A DNA stretch of 64,000 bases from Liopterus haemorrhoidalis (GCA_963971575.1 OZ020616.1:29492306-29556305); one strand, 5' to 3'; shown: positions 1 to 11,111, counted from the first letter of the stretch. Translations and numbers: made by a program. The notes: generated by a model from the sequence alone, not told the origin.

Positions 1-1087
1 ATCAAATTACCATGATGTCCTGGGTCGGACCTCCCGTTTATCAACCCCGTTCCCTACCTCTCTTTTCTACACAGTGGCGGGGCGTGCGTGTTGTGACTAG
101 TGAAGGACACTAAAAAATTACTGCCCGATATTTCATAATACCGGACAGTAATTACAATAGTTGTTACAGTTTAGCCAAGAGCTGTATTCATGTACAAACC
201 AAACAAGCTGTAGCTAACACATCACATGGATTTGCAAAATAGTTTTAGGTTTTTATCTGCCACTTTTTCTCTGAAAACGACTTAAATATTTAATTTAATA
301 AAACATACAAATTGTTTTTCAAAAATATAAATAAATAAATAATGTACATATTATAACATGATATATGAATCAATTAACCCTCCGTCAGGCGCAATTGATT
401 TGAAAAATACACTGCACGAAACTTCTTAAAGGCAGGCATAACGATATAATTCTTAAAAGATTCTTATATAGATCATATATATTTATTCCCATGATTCCTA
501 TGCGGGACATAGGGCTTCAACAAAAGACTTCCATCTGACCCTGTTCTTTGCTTCACTTCTATCCTGGATCTTTATGCAACCGGGCATTGGTATACTATTT
601 TTGCCGCCATCTTAAATATTCCGCGGTTCTTAATATAGGTGCTGCGGGTAATAATAATTAAATTTTCGTAAAGAATATCCACTTTGATTGATAAAAATTC
701 GCTGAAAAGTTAACTAATTTAATAATCTGTAGGAGTTATACGTACCTTAAGGTATAATTGGCTGATTCAAATCAGAATTTGACTGTCCAGCTAACGTTTC
801 ATTCTACCCTAACCGACTTCTTAACATAGTTTCGACTTGAATTTTTAGGAACTATTTATATTTTTAGGAAAAATAATCCCAGTGATGAAACAACACTGTC
901 AAAATATTCTTACCGACTTTGCAATAAATATTTTTGTGACGAAGATGATGACAAACCAATAAAATTAAAAGATAAATAAAATGCGAAGACAATTGAAAGC
1001 AGACGAAGAATGAACAGAATGAAGATCCTTTGTCTTCATTCCGAATGAAGACGAGTATACTTGAAAGAAAGTAAAGATATCTGAATG
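1..1087. other. AT-rich intergenic DNA
   Basis: No gene is visible. The only structured spot is a hAT-like left end beginning at 72 (CAGTGGCGGGGCGTGCG). A similar inverted end lies at 4004-4016, but the two candidate 8-bp flanks match at only 5 of 8 positions, so I do not join them. The + strand becomes purine-rich (GAAGA-type) from about 975 to 1590 on both sides of the small hAT element. Confidence 0.4.
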
Positions 1088-1319
1088 CAGGGGCGTCGAC
1101 AAATGAGAGAGATACATGTAGATTTTAGTTTTAGGGCGTCCTTCCGTAAATCCCAAATATATATCTAATTGAAAAAATACATTAAACAAAAAAGATTTTT
1201 TTCTTATTATAAACAATTTTTATTATATACGTTTTATAAGGCAATAATAAGGGAGATATTTTAAATTTGTTTGGGCCTTGGTGAGTTATACCGGCTTCCT
1301 CCGTCTTTCGACGCCCCTG
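1088..1319. mobile_element. hAT-like MITE, 232 bp
   Basis: The ends CAGGGGCGTCGA and TCGACGCCCCTG are inverted repeats. The 8-bp flanks tctgaatg and cccgaatg agree at 6 of 8 positions. A CAG-starting terminus with an 8-bp duplication is the hAT signature. No transposase frame is present, so this is non-autonomous. Confidence 0.7.
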
Positions 1320-3029
1320 CCCGAATGCGAATTGAAACAAAATTAAGATAACTAATACACAAAGACGAAATAACCAAAAAATCACTGAGATAACTGAAAA
1401 GAAAACGAAGAAAACCGAAAAGAAGGTGAATAGATTCGAAAGATGATGAAAATGCCCTAGACCATACGAATATATCTAAAACAAGACGAAGAAAAATGTT
1501 ACCCGATGACCCGGACGATCCGGACGATGTTACGCGAAGAAAGAGGAATCGTCCCGAAAGCATAAGAAGAATCTTGAAAGAAGATAAAATGCCCAAATGA
1601 AACACAAAGTAATTACATTTGAAATAGATACAATGTATTTCAAACCTCAAAAGCATGAATAAAGAATAACTTATTAAATAGATATTTTTGTTTAGAACTT
1701 ACTTAGAGCATTTATGGTATGCAGGAATTGCTTCAATCGTAAAATTGTGAAGTTGATAAGGATAAATTTCGAAACAATACAATTTTTAGGTTTTTGTAGT
1801 TATAACTACAAAACTAACGAAAAACTCTTATAACATCACTCATGTATCTGTATGTTTTGTCTGTACGGTAGAAATTGTGTCCCTCGCCCTATTTCCCAAA
1901 CGGGTTTATACAAAAATCTGATTTTTTTAAAATAATATACATTGTTGGGATTTAGAACAGTTAACAGGGATTTATGATCATATTAGTTTTTCGAAAAATA
2001 TTGACATTCTTATGACGGTGAAAAAAATAATTAGTGTTTTAAAATTGTTTGTGTGATATCAAAATAAAGTAATGCAAATTTATATGAACCGGTATAGTAC
2101 CACATGAAAATTGGACGAGGAATCACATCATTATTATCAAAACTATCGTATAATTGCTAAAAATCGCTAAGCACTGACTCTGCAGTCGACAGTTTTACTT
2201 TAAAATCAATCAGATTATCAGTGTCTTATCAATTCTTCGTCTGCTTGATCTGAGAAATAACAATTGCTGCATGGTGGGACAAATTTTGTACACCGATGTA
2301 AATAATGTCATTACAGATATGAGATAAAATTTAACTGATAAATAACCGCAGAACTATAAAGCCTCGTTTACAATAGATGTACTATGTATCCATAGCATAA
2401 AAATCACATTATTCTTTTTGTTCTGTTTATTAGAAAGAGATGTTCAGCACAGTCAAAGCCTTTGTCCCATCTTTTTGGATATGTTATGCATTAAATTATG
2501 GACCTATTATAAACAAGACTTCAGAAACAAACTTACTACTAATGTTTTATAATATTTTTGCACACTTTGAAAGCATTTATACAACTTAATTCATTAAAAA
2601 AGGTGTGAAATGTGATTTTACACACATTTCAGGACTATGTAGGTATTAGGTGATATTAAACTATTCGTATATATTGAAAATCATAAATTTTTATACATTT
2701 TAAAAGAATAATCCATCTGGGGCAGAAGCCAGCAATCTTTTTAGGTCGCAGACCGCTTTCAGTAACAAAATTGTTTGGCGGACTATATTTTCTTTCGTAA
2801 TTTTGATTTTTTCCGATCCTTGGTTCTACTGAAGAGTTTCCTTACATTGATTTACACGTATTTATGTCGACGTAAATACGCCTAATATGTATGAAGCCTT
2901 AAGTGGTGCTGCGATAATATGTTGGCTACGCTGGATGAGAAAAATTAGTATATTTTCTTACTGGCGAGCCACCTAAAATCACTCTTCGGGCCATATCATA
3001 TCACGAGCCCTAAGTTGCTCACCCCTGAT
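1320..3029. other. AT-rich intergenic DNA
   Basis: I see no gene. Around 2075-2110 there is a short copy of the dispersed repeat carrying an 'accggtatagta' motif. At 2355-2523 there is a diverged solo copy of the MITE that forms the tandem array at 32271-33130, recognised by 'aaagcctcgtttacaatagatg' at the left and 'cctattataaac' at the right. At 2598-2635 there is a short imperfect inverted repeat around 'gaaatgtg'. Confidence 0.4.
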
Positions 3030-3500
3030 TAACAGACTTACAGACGTAAATGAGATGCACTCGCATCAAGACCTAACTATAGCTATTCAGTTTTCGTGTC
3101 AATCAGATAAATATATTATAATATGTTACAAAAAATTCGATAACATTCGAAATAATTATCAGATCAAAAATTTCTGTAGTACTATTCCGGTTTACTTTAA
3201 TGAGCATTACTCAGATTTTTATATTAACCCCTCTGGGTTATAAGGTGCGGGACAAGAGATTTTTAAGCACATTTTTGGCGATAATGGTGTTAATATAGAT
3301 AAAATTTAAATAACTATTGTCGTTCCTTAATCTGCGTCTTAAAAGCTTTCTTTTGATACTACACAATAAATACAAAAAAATCGTGATCAAAAATTCCGGT
3401 TGAACAATTTTGGTTCACATCAGTGTACATTACTCAGAAATGTTACCGTTTTTAGAATAATCCCTCTGGGAAATAGAGTGGAGTAGAAAGTTTTTTTTTT
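3030..3500. repeat. two units of a dispersed repeat
   Basis: Two diverged units lie here, at about 3165-3260 and 3375-3480. Both share the motifs 'gatcaaaaat', a 'ccggtt' box, 'attactcaga' and 'ccctctggg'. Related sequence occurs inverted at 6455-6500 and in pieces near 30215-30260 and 35535-35560. The 62-codon frame at 3055-3243 lies in this repeat and shows no domain. Confidence 0.5.
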
Positions 3501-4945
3501 TTACAGATTGACATTTTGCAATATTTTTAGGGGTTGAAACTAACAAAATGTACTCTCAGGGTTGGAGGTGAGACAACCGAATACAGGCAAGCCTTTTTGA
3601 ACGTGATTTTCCGTATCTGGTAAATTTCTCATGATTTAAAAAATCTCTATCATTATAATACATAGTTATATTTATGTATAAAAGTAATAAAAACTATCGT
3701 TACACATAAAAGTGAATTCAGCAAAGGGAAAAGAGGCTCTGTTTGCGTCTGTTTAATATAAATAACTTCAAAAACTTCTACACTTGTTGTTAACATTGGT
3801 GTAGTGCACAAGACAGAACTTCGAACAATGAAAAATTTAGTAATGGGGGTAGGATAGTGTCTACAAATCCACTATCCTATCCCAACTACTAGCGTGAATA
3901 CTAGCGCTAGTTGATTCTCAAGCGTTTACATCAGAATAGTATCTATCTTAGTCACTAGCTCGTTTAGTAGCCTAATGTAAACGCGCCATTATTGTCTCAT
4001 TTGATGCACCGCCACTGTTTTTCGACCTGTCCTCTCTGCACGTCACATTAAAATACCCGTGCATACATCGATTGTCACGTGATTTTAATGACATTTTAAT
4101 GTCTGCCGATTTGTTAAGATAAACGCATTGTGTTTTATGTTGTTGCCGATTTAGTTATGACTTACGTAGTAATCAGAACGTTGAAACTATGTAAATACTG
4201 CTTGATGCGTTCAGTCTGATGATATGCTGGGAACAGTTTAATTGTCCAAAGTGGAATATAATCGTACTGCGGAAGTTGCAATCATATTTCTTTCCGGTCG
4301 AAATATCATTTTCTTATGCAAAATTTAGTGTAATATCTTTTTTATAAAGTGGGTGTATGTACAAATATACAAAATAAAAATATATTTAATAGTTAGTATT
4401 AGCTGACGTGCCCGTACTAGGGCATCTGATTTGGGACAGTATTGGTTTCAAAGTTCTGGGAATCGAGCATTTTTTCGTGTTTTGTGACCCGGAAAAAATA
4501 ACCAGAGACACTTGAGACTTTTTGTATAAAAATTCTGGAATTCTCATTTTACGAAAACAATTATTTTTACTAGTGTACACGTTTAAAAATCAAATATGTT
4601 AAATTCTTCCAGACATGTAGCTAACGTCTGACATCGCATGTGTATACCACTACCACTGGCTACTAGTTTACGACTTAACTGAGAGCAGAGCTACTGTCTG
4701 TTTAAGCCATAGAGATAATAGAGAAAATGTAAAGAGGGACGAGGTAAGTGTTGTTGAGTGAGGTGGGGGAAACAGGGAAGTTCAAAGCAGCAGCCATATT
4801 GATATGGTCAAAACATTAGCTTATATCCATATAATATATGCGTTGTTTTCTTTTTGTTCTTATTTAACTATTTTGTTCTGAACTAGGAGGGAAATAGGAT
4901 TAAAATAATGTTTTACATAAACAAAAACTAAAATAAAACATCATA
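3501..4945. other. AT-rich intergenic DNA
   Basis: No gene is visible. At 3880-3985 there are repeated CTAGC/ACTAGCG motifs resembling those of the Harbinger-like region at 42060-42960. The minus-strand frame at 4386-4580 has no recognisable domain. Confidence 0.35.
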
Positions 4946-4953
4946 TTGTACAG

Positions 4954-5439
4954 CAGCGGTTTCCAAAGGGGGAGGCGCGACCCTCTTGGGGGTCGTACAA
5001 GATTCACCAGGGGGTCGCGGGTCGCAGGATTTTCCACATTAGCTGTTATTAAAAAAAAATATCGCGCACGGTTAATAGTGGAGGACGAAATAAGAGTGGA
5101 TCTTTCTTCATATAATTCCGCGATTTAACGAATTATGTGCGAAGAAACAATCCCATACTTCACATTCAAATTGAATTTTATTACATTTTAATTTGAATTA
5201 CATATTTAATATTAATATAATTTATTTTTATATGATTTTCGTGATTTATGTTGTGAAAATAAATATTTAGGAATTAGAAAAACTATTTACATTACATATT
5301 TTTACTGCTTTTGTGATTATTATTTCAATAAAGAAATTATTTACAAATTGTTTATAAATTTCCTAAATAGAGAGGGGGGGGCGCCAGAGATGGGAGTTTT
5401 TCTAAGGGGGTCGTCATGAACAAAGTTTGGAAACCGCTG
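4954..5439 (+). mobile_element. hAT element, internally deleted, 486 bp
   Basis: The termini CAGCGGTTTCCAAA and TTTGGAAACCGCTG are perfect inverted repeats. They are flanked by a perfect 8-bp duplication, ttgtacag at 4946-4953 and 5440-5447. The element keeps only the last codons of a transposase next to its left end. The rest is AT-rich filler. Confidence 0.9.
5051..5128 (+). pseudogene. C-terminal scrap of a hAT transposase
   Basis: The frame reads KKKYRARLIVEDEIRVDLSS and ends at a stop a few codons later. This resembles the C-terminal dimerisation tail of ZBED-type hAT transposases, where an 'NRL..E.DLR..LS' motif sits close to the end of the protein. Only about 26 codons remain. Everything upstream, including the catalytic residues, is gone. 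Its position inside the 486-bp hAT with intact ends supports the reading. The family match is from memory of the motif, not a search. Confidence 0.55.
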
Positions 5440-5611
5440 TTGTACAGTATTAATTAACAATCTTTAAACATAGTTATTTTGTTATAAAAAAGTAATCAAC
5501 TCAACTGCTCTATTCAATTAAGTTACATAATTTAATCAGATATAATTTAAATATATTATATTAATTGTGTTAATCATTTTTAAATAAAAAATAATTTTAC
5601 TAATAACATTA

Positions 5612-5748
5612 AGGGCCGCTTTCTAAGAGCTTAGTTAACTATAACCAAATAGTTAGAAAATGGTTGCTATGGTTACTTATAAGAATGTTATATTGTGACC
5701 GTAGTTGACCATTTGCTTATAGTTTGCTTAAACTTTACCAGTCCTAAA
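5612..5748. repeat. TA-flanked MITE, GGGCCG family, copy 1
   Basis: This aligns with 58659-58795 across the left half. Both read GGCCG-TTTCT-A-A--CTTAGT-AACTATAA and then share AGAAAATGGTTGCTAT. The left flank is TA. The right end is diverged, so the boundary is approximate. Confidence 0.6.
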
Positions 5749-5999
5749 TGATTATCTAAATCATTAATAAAGACCGGACAAATATATGCAAGGACTGGAT
5801 AGCGGCAAATCTGCGAGTTAATACGTTTCAATCCTATTAAATTAGAAAAAACCAAGCGCGCACCTTGTGGGGTACTTCATGGGCTTAAGCCATTACCAAG
5901 CAATCAAAAAACACGGGTTTTTAAGGAACACATTTGAGTTTTCTTTTCATCACTTGCAGCTTAGAGCTCATTAACTTTGTTTTTAGCTTATCACACGTA

Positions 6000-6068
6000 G
6001 TTTGGAAGCGGGGACCTTTTTAGGGTTTTGTAGGTATGACCAAAAAACCCTTATACCGTCATTTTGTC

Positions 6069-6110
<42 letters not shown>

Positions 6111-6560
6111 TCGGTAAAAATTGTAGCCAAACGGCTAAACCTAGAGAGTTGAAATTTGGCATGCTTATACAACTCTTTGACCCGCACATAGGAAAAATAC
6201 TAAAACATCTAAAAAACATATCCCCCTAAAAATATAAACAAATATTTGCTCATCGAAAAAAAAAATATTTTTTTATAATTCTGAGTAGGGTATCAAATGA
6301 AAGCCCTTGGTACGTGGATTAATGATCAAATTTTTATTTTTGCAAAATAAATTATTTTGTAGCGATTTTTGCCAAAATTGTGCAAAAAATTTTTTGTCCC
6401 ACACCCTGTAGCCCAGATGGTTTAAACTAAAAATCTGAAAAAATTCTAAGTAATGTACATTGGTGTGAACCGGAATAGTTCAACAGGAATTTTTGATCAG
6501 ATTAGGTTTTTGAAAAAAAAAACGCATTTTTTGTGATTTTTGGCTAATAATGTACACAAG
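6000..6560. repeat. dispersed repeat with TCTG microsatellite
   Basis: An unclassified interspersed repeat carries a TCTG run at 6069-6111. Downstream motifs such as 'caaatgaaagcccttggtac' and 'aaccggaatagttcaacagg' recur in order at 35530-35670, and the second motif recurs inverted at 3165 and 3375. The overlapping frames on both strands are simple-sequence artefacts of the TCTG run. Confidence 0.6.
6069..6111. repeat. (TCTG)n microsatellite
   Basis: About ten uninterrupted TCTG units, located within the larger dispersed repeat. Confidence 0.95.
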
Positions 6561-6589
6561 TTATAGCTTTGTAACAAGCAACACTCTAA

Positions 6590-6717
6590 CGTGTGTGCTG
6601 GTCTAGTGGTATTTGACGCTGACTTTTCACCCATGTAACCCGATCCGATAGGGATCGAACCCCAGGGTTCGATCCCTATCTCCAGAGAAGAGACTATATA
6701 TATATTTTTTTTTTTTA
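6590..6717 (+). repeat. tRNA-derived SINE-like unit
   Basis: An A-box-like stretch (TGGTCTAGTGGTA, 6600-6612) is followed at SINE/tRNA spacing by a B-box-like stretch (GGGTTCGATCCC, 6665-6676), then a TA-rich and T-rich tail to 6717. The B-box region is duplicated head to head, forming a perfect 14-bp inverted repeat at 6649-6662 and 6665-6678. No clean cloverleaf can be drawn, so it is not a functional tRNA gene. Confidence 0.6.
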
Positions 6718-7640
6718 ATTTCTATATTGTTTAAATTATTTTATCAAAATTCTAATTATATTTTGGCAAATGTTGCATTTAATTTTTAAAAGCGTAAATT
6801 TAATAGCCAGTGGAAATTGTTTAAATTATAATTTAATTCTATTTCAATGTACACGAAATCAGAGGGGCGGAACTTATAACAACCAATGGAAGCCATAGGC
6901 GCAATTTTGAAATTCTTAATGAACCTTGCTATATAAAAAAAAAAATACTCCACATATTTAGAAACCTAAATAATGGTATTAGGCGTTCGAATTAAAATTA
7001 ACAAAAAAAAATATTTTAATATAAAATTTGTTTTCGCATCCAAAATAATCATCATTCACTTACTAAATACCTGCAAAACCCTGAAATGTGTGAAAATTCA
7101 CACTTCACATCAATTTTTTTTTAGGTCATCACTTACATTTTAGAAATGTGGATTTTTTTTTGGTAATCACTTGCATTTTGCAAACCACAAATTCCTGGGT
7201 GCGTACGCGTTTGGAAAGAACAACAGTTTTTTCTAATTAAATAGAAATAAAACGTTTTAAGTCTTTACTTGACCGCATTCTAGCAATTACCAATTAAAAA
7301 TCTAATTATCATGAGCGTACGTTTTAAACTTAAAAGAGACATCTATTTGATTACAATAAAGTATAAATTTTATTTATTTATGCCATTTTGAATGGGATAA
7401 TAAAATTCACTGTGTTATTGTGGATACTATTTAATGTCCTCATAATTAAGTATACCATGTATTAAGTAACCTGATCATTTCATCCCGATTGATTCCTACT
7501 GGAAATTATTCCTTTCGGGTAGTAAGTTGATGATCTAAGCGTCAGCTGCGTTGATAGTGGTGGGGTTGGTCGTGAGAAAATGTACATCTTGTAAAAAAAT
7601 TAATTTCCAAAATTCATTTCCACTTGAAAATTTGCACAGT
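6718..7640. other. AT-rich intergenic DNA
   Basis: No gene is visible. At 7105-7185 there are two degraded units resembling the 39-bp minisatellite (AGGTCATCACTT followed by an ATTTT spacer). At 7060-7100 there is a copy of the 'cctgaaatgtgtgaaaa' repeat also found at 35780-35815. Confidence 0.4.
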
Positions 7641-7652
7641 TATTGTTTAAGT

Positions 7653-7678
7653 GATAATAATAATAATAATAATAATAA
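7653..7678. repeat. (TAA)n microsatellite
   Basis: An uninterrupted trinucleotide run. It could be the tail of a non-LTR element like the one at 11087-11104, but no coding remnant adjoins it. Confidence 0.9.
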
Positions 7679-7840
7679 GAGTCAGTTGCGTGCGTAGTGG
7701 GGGTTTTACGTCCGTCGCATGAATAAACCTATCATAAAAAAAAAAAAAATGTAAAGTCATATCAAATTCAATGAAACTTATACATAGAACTTGTTATATA
7801 ATTAGAATAATAAAATCAATAATTAGCTGTTTGCACAATG

Positions 7841-7939
7841 GGGGTAAGATCGTCAGTTGAGGGATTATAATTGCTGAGCGGGCATTTGACCTAAGCATTT
7901 TATAATGTAATCAATGATGTAACTGACGATCTTTACCCC
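7841..7939. repeat. 99-bp foldback MITE-like element
   Basis: The arms GGGGTAAGATCGTCAGTT (7841-7858) and AACTGACGATCTTTACCCC (7921-7939) pair over 18 bp with one bulged base. The interior of about 60 bp is unpaired. No clear target duplication is seen. Confidence 0.7.
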
Positions 7940-7983
7940 GTTATGTCGGCAGCTTACGATTATTTTTATTTAATATAATATGT

Positions 7984-8125
7984 AAACTATTTATTATAAA
8001 AATTTCAAGTGGCTTGTAATCAATTAAGCTATAATTTCATTGTTTTAATCGATTTTTCGACAATGACAATGAAATTATAGCTAAATTGATTTCAAGCCAC
8101 TTGAAATTTTTATAATGAATAGTTT
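7984..8125. repeat. long near-perfect hairpin, 60-bp arms
   Basis: The arms 7984-8043 and 8066-8125 are reverse complements with only three mismatches, around a 22-nt loop. The low divergence means the structure is young or maintained. It may be a foldback MITE, or a hairpin-RNA or pre-miRNA-like locus. The sequence alone cannot decide. No promoter or target duplication is evident. Confidence 0.85.
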
Positions 8126-8167
8126 TGAATGTAATATGTTTTGGTATTAAAGTTCATTACTTCCATA

Positions 8168-8500
8168 TCAGAAATTGAGGACTTTGAGTAGATTATATTT
8201 TTCTTTCGCTTTATTCTTGACTTGACAAACAATTTTTGGGTTTTCAGTTAAATTAGTTTTTTTAAAGAGTTTTGGCTTGTTTTTCCTTAACAACCTATCT
8301 CTCCTTCTCTGAGCTTTTTGAGCAGTGTATATGTAATATAATATATATAATAACCTCAAACTCTAACGTTAAATTTCAATAAACAATAACATTATACTAG
8401 ACAATGATACTGCAACATAATTTTATTTGTATTTCATAAATATGGGTTTCAAGACGATTATTTTTCGATCATACAATTGTATTTTTCGTGCGATATATTT
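8168..8500. other. AT-rich DNA, no gene
   Basis: A minus-strand frame at 8168-8359 is lysine-rich through AT bias and has no domain. Confidence 0.35.
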
Positions 8501-9275
8501 TTGTAATAACCAGCAAGCATAATAGACGCTTAACTGCACCTGAAATAGCTGAGCAGTTAAATCTGAAGAGAGTGATAAAAGTTCCTTCATAGACCTTCAT
8601 AGTAGAGTAGCTGTGAACAACTCTTGTTACGAACTCTCAATAGGCAGAAGAGGTTACAATGGGCCAAAGAACATAAAAATTAGACACAAAAAGAAGACAG
8701 TTCAATGGAGTGAGGAGCCCAAATTTGAAATTTTTGTTTCCTACAGAAGAGCCTTGGTCCGCAGATCAGTAGAAGAGAAGACCTCTAAACAATATTAAAC
8801 CCTCGTTGAAACCATCAGTGGGTAGAAAAGATTGCAATGGGCCAAAAAAACATAAAAATTCACACTTGAAAATTGGAAGACAGTCCTATTGAGTAGCGAG
8901 TCTTCGTCGCAGATAAGCAGAGAAGAGAACATCTGACTAACGTTTAGTGTTTTTTTTTTTTTTTTTTTGTGAAACATGGAGATAGTTCTATGATGGTGTG
9001 GGACTGTTTTGGTGGCAATGCAGTTGGCATTTTTCATAGAGCTGAAAGAATAATGAACGGAGTATCCTGGAAATCAAATATTGGCATCTGAACTGGGTAT
9101 TCTTGGAAAGGACTTTGTGTTATAGCAAGGAAATGATCCTAAACACTCTTCCAAGATCTGCAGAGATTACTTTGATAAATTATCATCTGAAGGAGTGATA
9201 CAAGTTACGGTTTGATCACCACAGTCCCTTGAATGTTATGAAATGGATAGAATGGTGAGAACTGTGTGGCCCTTG

Positions 9276-9639
9276 CAGGGCTGTTGAAAAAACTTCTGGG
9301 GCCCCGGGGAAAAACTTTCTCTGCGGGCCCCGAGGTTCTCACTTCCAATATACAAGTGATGAGCAAACAAAAGGTCCTCACTTCCAAAATACAAGTGATG
9401 AGCAAACAAAAGGTCCTCACTTCCAAAATACAAGTGATGAGCAAAAAAAGCAATGAGCAAAAAAAGGTCCTCACTTCCAAAATACAAGTGATGAACAAAA
9501 AAAAAAAGATTTTCACTTCCTACGACTCTACTCAGAACCCCCGGGCCCCTAGAACCCCAAGACCTCGGGCCCCAAGAACCCCAAGACCTCGGGTCCCAAA
9601 AATCTACCCCGGCTACCCCCTCCCCTCTTGTCAGGCCTG
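9276..9639. mobile_element. hAT-like element inserted in the Tc1 relic, 364 bp
   Basis: The termini CAGGGCTG and CAGGCCTG are imperfect inverted repeats. The 8-bp flanks ggcccttg (9268-9275) and ggctcttg (9640-9647) match at 7 of 8. Tc1 coding resumes directly on the right side. It belongs to the same family as 38722-40067, sharing CTTCTGGGGCCCCGGG on the left and CCCCGGCTACCCCCTCC on the right. Most of its body is a tandem minisatellite. Confidence 0.85.
9331..9521. repeat. 39-bp minisatellite, about 4.5 units
   Basis: The unit runs from AAGGTCCTCACTTCC through AAAATACAAGTGATGAGC to an A-rich end. Two central units are identical and the outer ones have small changes. Each unit holds CACTT and AAGTG as a short dyad. 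The same unit, in either orientation, occurs at 28811-29002, 31985-32100, 32666-32880 and 38862-38905. Confidence 0.9.
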
Positions 9640-9948
9640 GGCTCTTGTAAAGAACATTTGTGGAAGATTTTACAAAAATAGTGGTGTAAAGTTTCAAAGG
9701 ACACTTCAATTTAATTGTTAAATAGAATGCCCAAACTCTGTAAAACGGTTATCAAAAATAAAGGTAGATACGTAGATGAGTCGAAAATTTAATAACTGTG
9801 ACAAAGTTTCTGTCATTTATTTTATTATTATTTATATCCATAATTATACTTTAAATAATACCTACACATCAAAAGTTAATTATTTATTTTATGATCTAAT
9901 ATTCATTTTTTTGGGGTGGGTAAAAAAGTTTTGAACGGTAGTGTATTT

Positions 9949-10899
9949 ATATCTCTACACTTATAGTAGTAAAGTTTTTATTTATTTTTTTCCTTTCGGA
10001 TTAAACTATATTATGAAATTATTTCATATTTCATGTACTGCATTAATATTTTAAAAACAAAATAAAAAATCATTTATTACAGCACGTAACATAAATATAT
10101 AATAATGCACAACAAAGAAAGAATTCAATTTCAAGATTTTTTCTCCTCTTTTCTTCTTCACCAGTTCCATCCATCTCGTGTCTGGATCTCTACACTTATA
10201 TATTCATTTATACACTTATATATCCAAATACCTAGGCATTATGATATCTCAGGTAAATCGGGCAAAACAAAAATCTGATTTAATCAGAATCAGGATTCAA
10301 TTTGCTTATGCATCTTATTTTTCGTTCACTCCATTCTTCAAACCAAACTCCAGTGCCGGCTTAACCCTTTGAGGACAGAATTAAGACTTAATTTGTAAAT
10401 ACATTTTTAATGATAAATAGTATATTATTCAACGAGCATGGAATGATGGAGATTTCACACAAGTATGAAAGCCACGAACAGCAAGCGAGTAGCGCAATTC
10501 ATACGAGTGAGAAATGAAAATTCCATTCAAGTTTCATACTATGCTTTTTTCACGACTATAACTTTATTACTTATTTAATTTTTATCAGTTCACTTTAGAA
10601 ACTAATAATAATTTGACTATTACGTCGCCTAGCAATAGTCATGTACGTGTCAACGGAATGTAAAGTCAGTTAAAATATCAATACCTGCGTCAGGTGATAA
10701 ACTGACTGACCAAGACCAACTCTATCAAAAGATATATTTGCAAAATTCGACAACTTTAACTATATTATTTAATTTTAATTAGATTTCCTTTAAACTAACA
10801 ATAATTTGATATATGCTTTCAACCTATGTATTTGTGTGTTGTATGTTGTCTAGCAACGGTCGGCTGTTGTTGCTTGAACTTATTATCTAATGAGCTCAA
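9949..10899. other. AT-rich intergenic DNA
   Basis: No gene is visible. A more balanced stretch at 10440-10560 holds imperfect inverted motifs (AAGTATGAAAG and TTTCATACTATG), suggesting a repeat end. The + frame at 10178-10372 has no domain. Confidence 0.4.
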
Positions 10900-10931
10900 C
10901 CTGTTACGTAATGAGCTCATTACGTAACAGG
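10900..10931. repeat. 32-bp perfect palindrome
   Basis: CCTGTTACGTAATGAG is followed directly by its exact reverse complement, with no spacer and a GAGCTC centre. It may be the core of a foldback element or a protein-binding dyad. Nothing nearby settles this. Confidence 0.95.
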
Positions 10932-11086
10932 TCAGCTGTGTGTAATAAGAAGGAGTGGGGAACGTGCTACATTTACTGATCACTGACACGCCTGTAATGA
11001 ACGTATATCTAATCGTGGAAACAAGTATTTACTATTATTAGCTACGTGAAATATCTTTCAGGAAGATGTACACATCTTGGAAATTC

Positions 11087-11104
11087 TAATAATAATAATA
11101 ATAA
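11087..11104 (-). repeat. (ATT)n tail of the RTE element
   Basis: On the minus strand this ATT run lies a few bases after the end of the RTE coding relic. Short tandem repeats at the 3' end are typical of RTE-type non-LTR elements, so this run probably marks the element's 3' terminus. Confidence 0.65.
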
Positions 11105-11111
11105 TCGGCCA

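Larger units (their letters stand above)
8500..9948 (+). pseudogene. Tc1-like transposase relic
   Basis: Tc1/mariner transposases cut and paste DNA with a DDE/DDD catalytic triad. Successive frames match the Tc1 order. At 8530-8570 there is a helix-turn-helix piece (RRLTAPEIAEQLN). At 8650-8775 there is the first catalytic block, with a Q-W-S-x-E-P-K-F-E-I-F core where the usual WSDE aspartate reads as glutamate. At 8975-9050 there is SMMVWDCFGG followed by R-I-M-N-G. At 9110-9270 there is the second block, with G-N-D-P-K-H-S-S-K. At 9648-9770 there is the C-terminal HLWKILQ region. The first block is partly repeated at 8801-8935. Many stops and shifts occur, and a hAT sits in the C-terminal part. 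A right terminus ends near 9946 (GAACGGTAGTG). The left terminus is lost. Confidence 0.85.

Noticed and set aside
72..4016. A single 3.9-kb hAT between CAGTGGCGG and CCGCCACTG
   Set aside because: The ends share only a short match, the flanks agree at 5 of 8, and no transposase lies between.
5983..6229. Frames with RQTD or CLSV repeats
   Set aside because: They are translations of the TCTG microsatellite on the two strands.
6590..6690. A functional tRNA gene
   Set aside because: A and B boxes are recognisable but acceptor and anticodon stems do not form, and the B box is duplicated in inverted form.
9266..9721. Repetitive SKIQVMSKQKVLT protein
   Set aside because: It is the minisatellite translated in frame; the unit of 39 bp is a multiple of three, so the frame stays open by chance.
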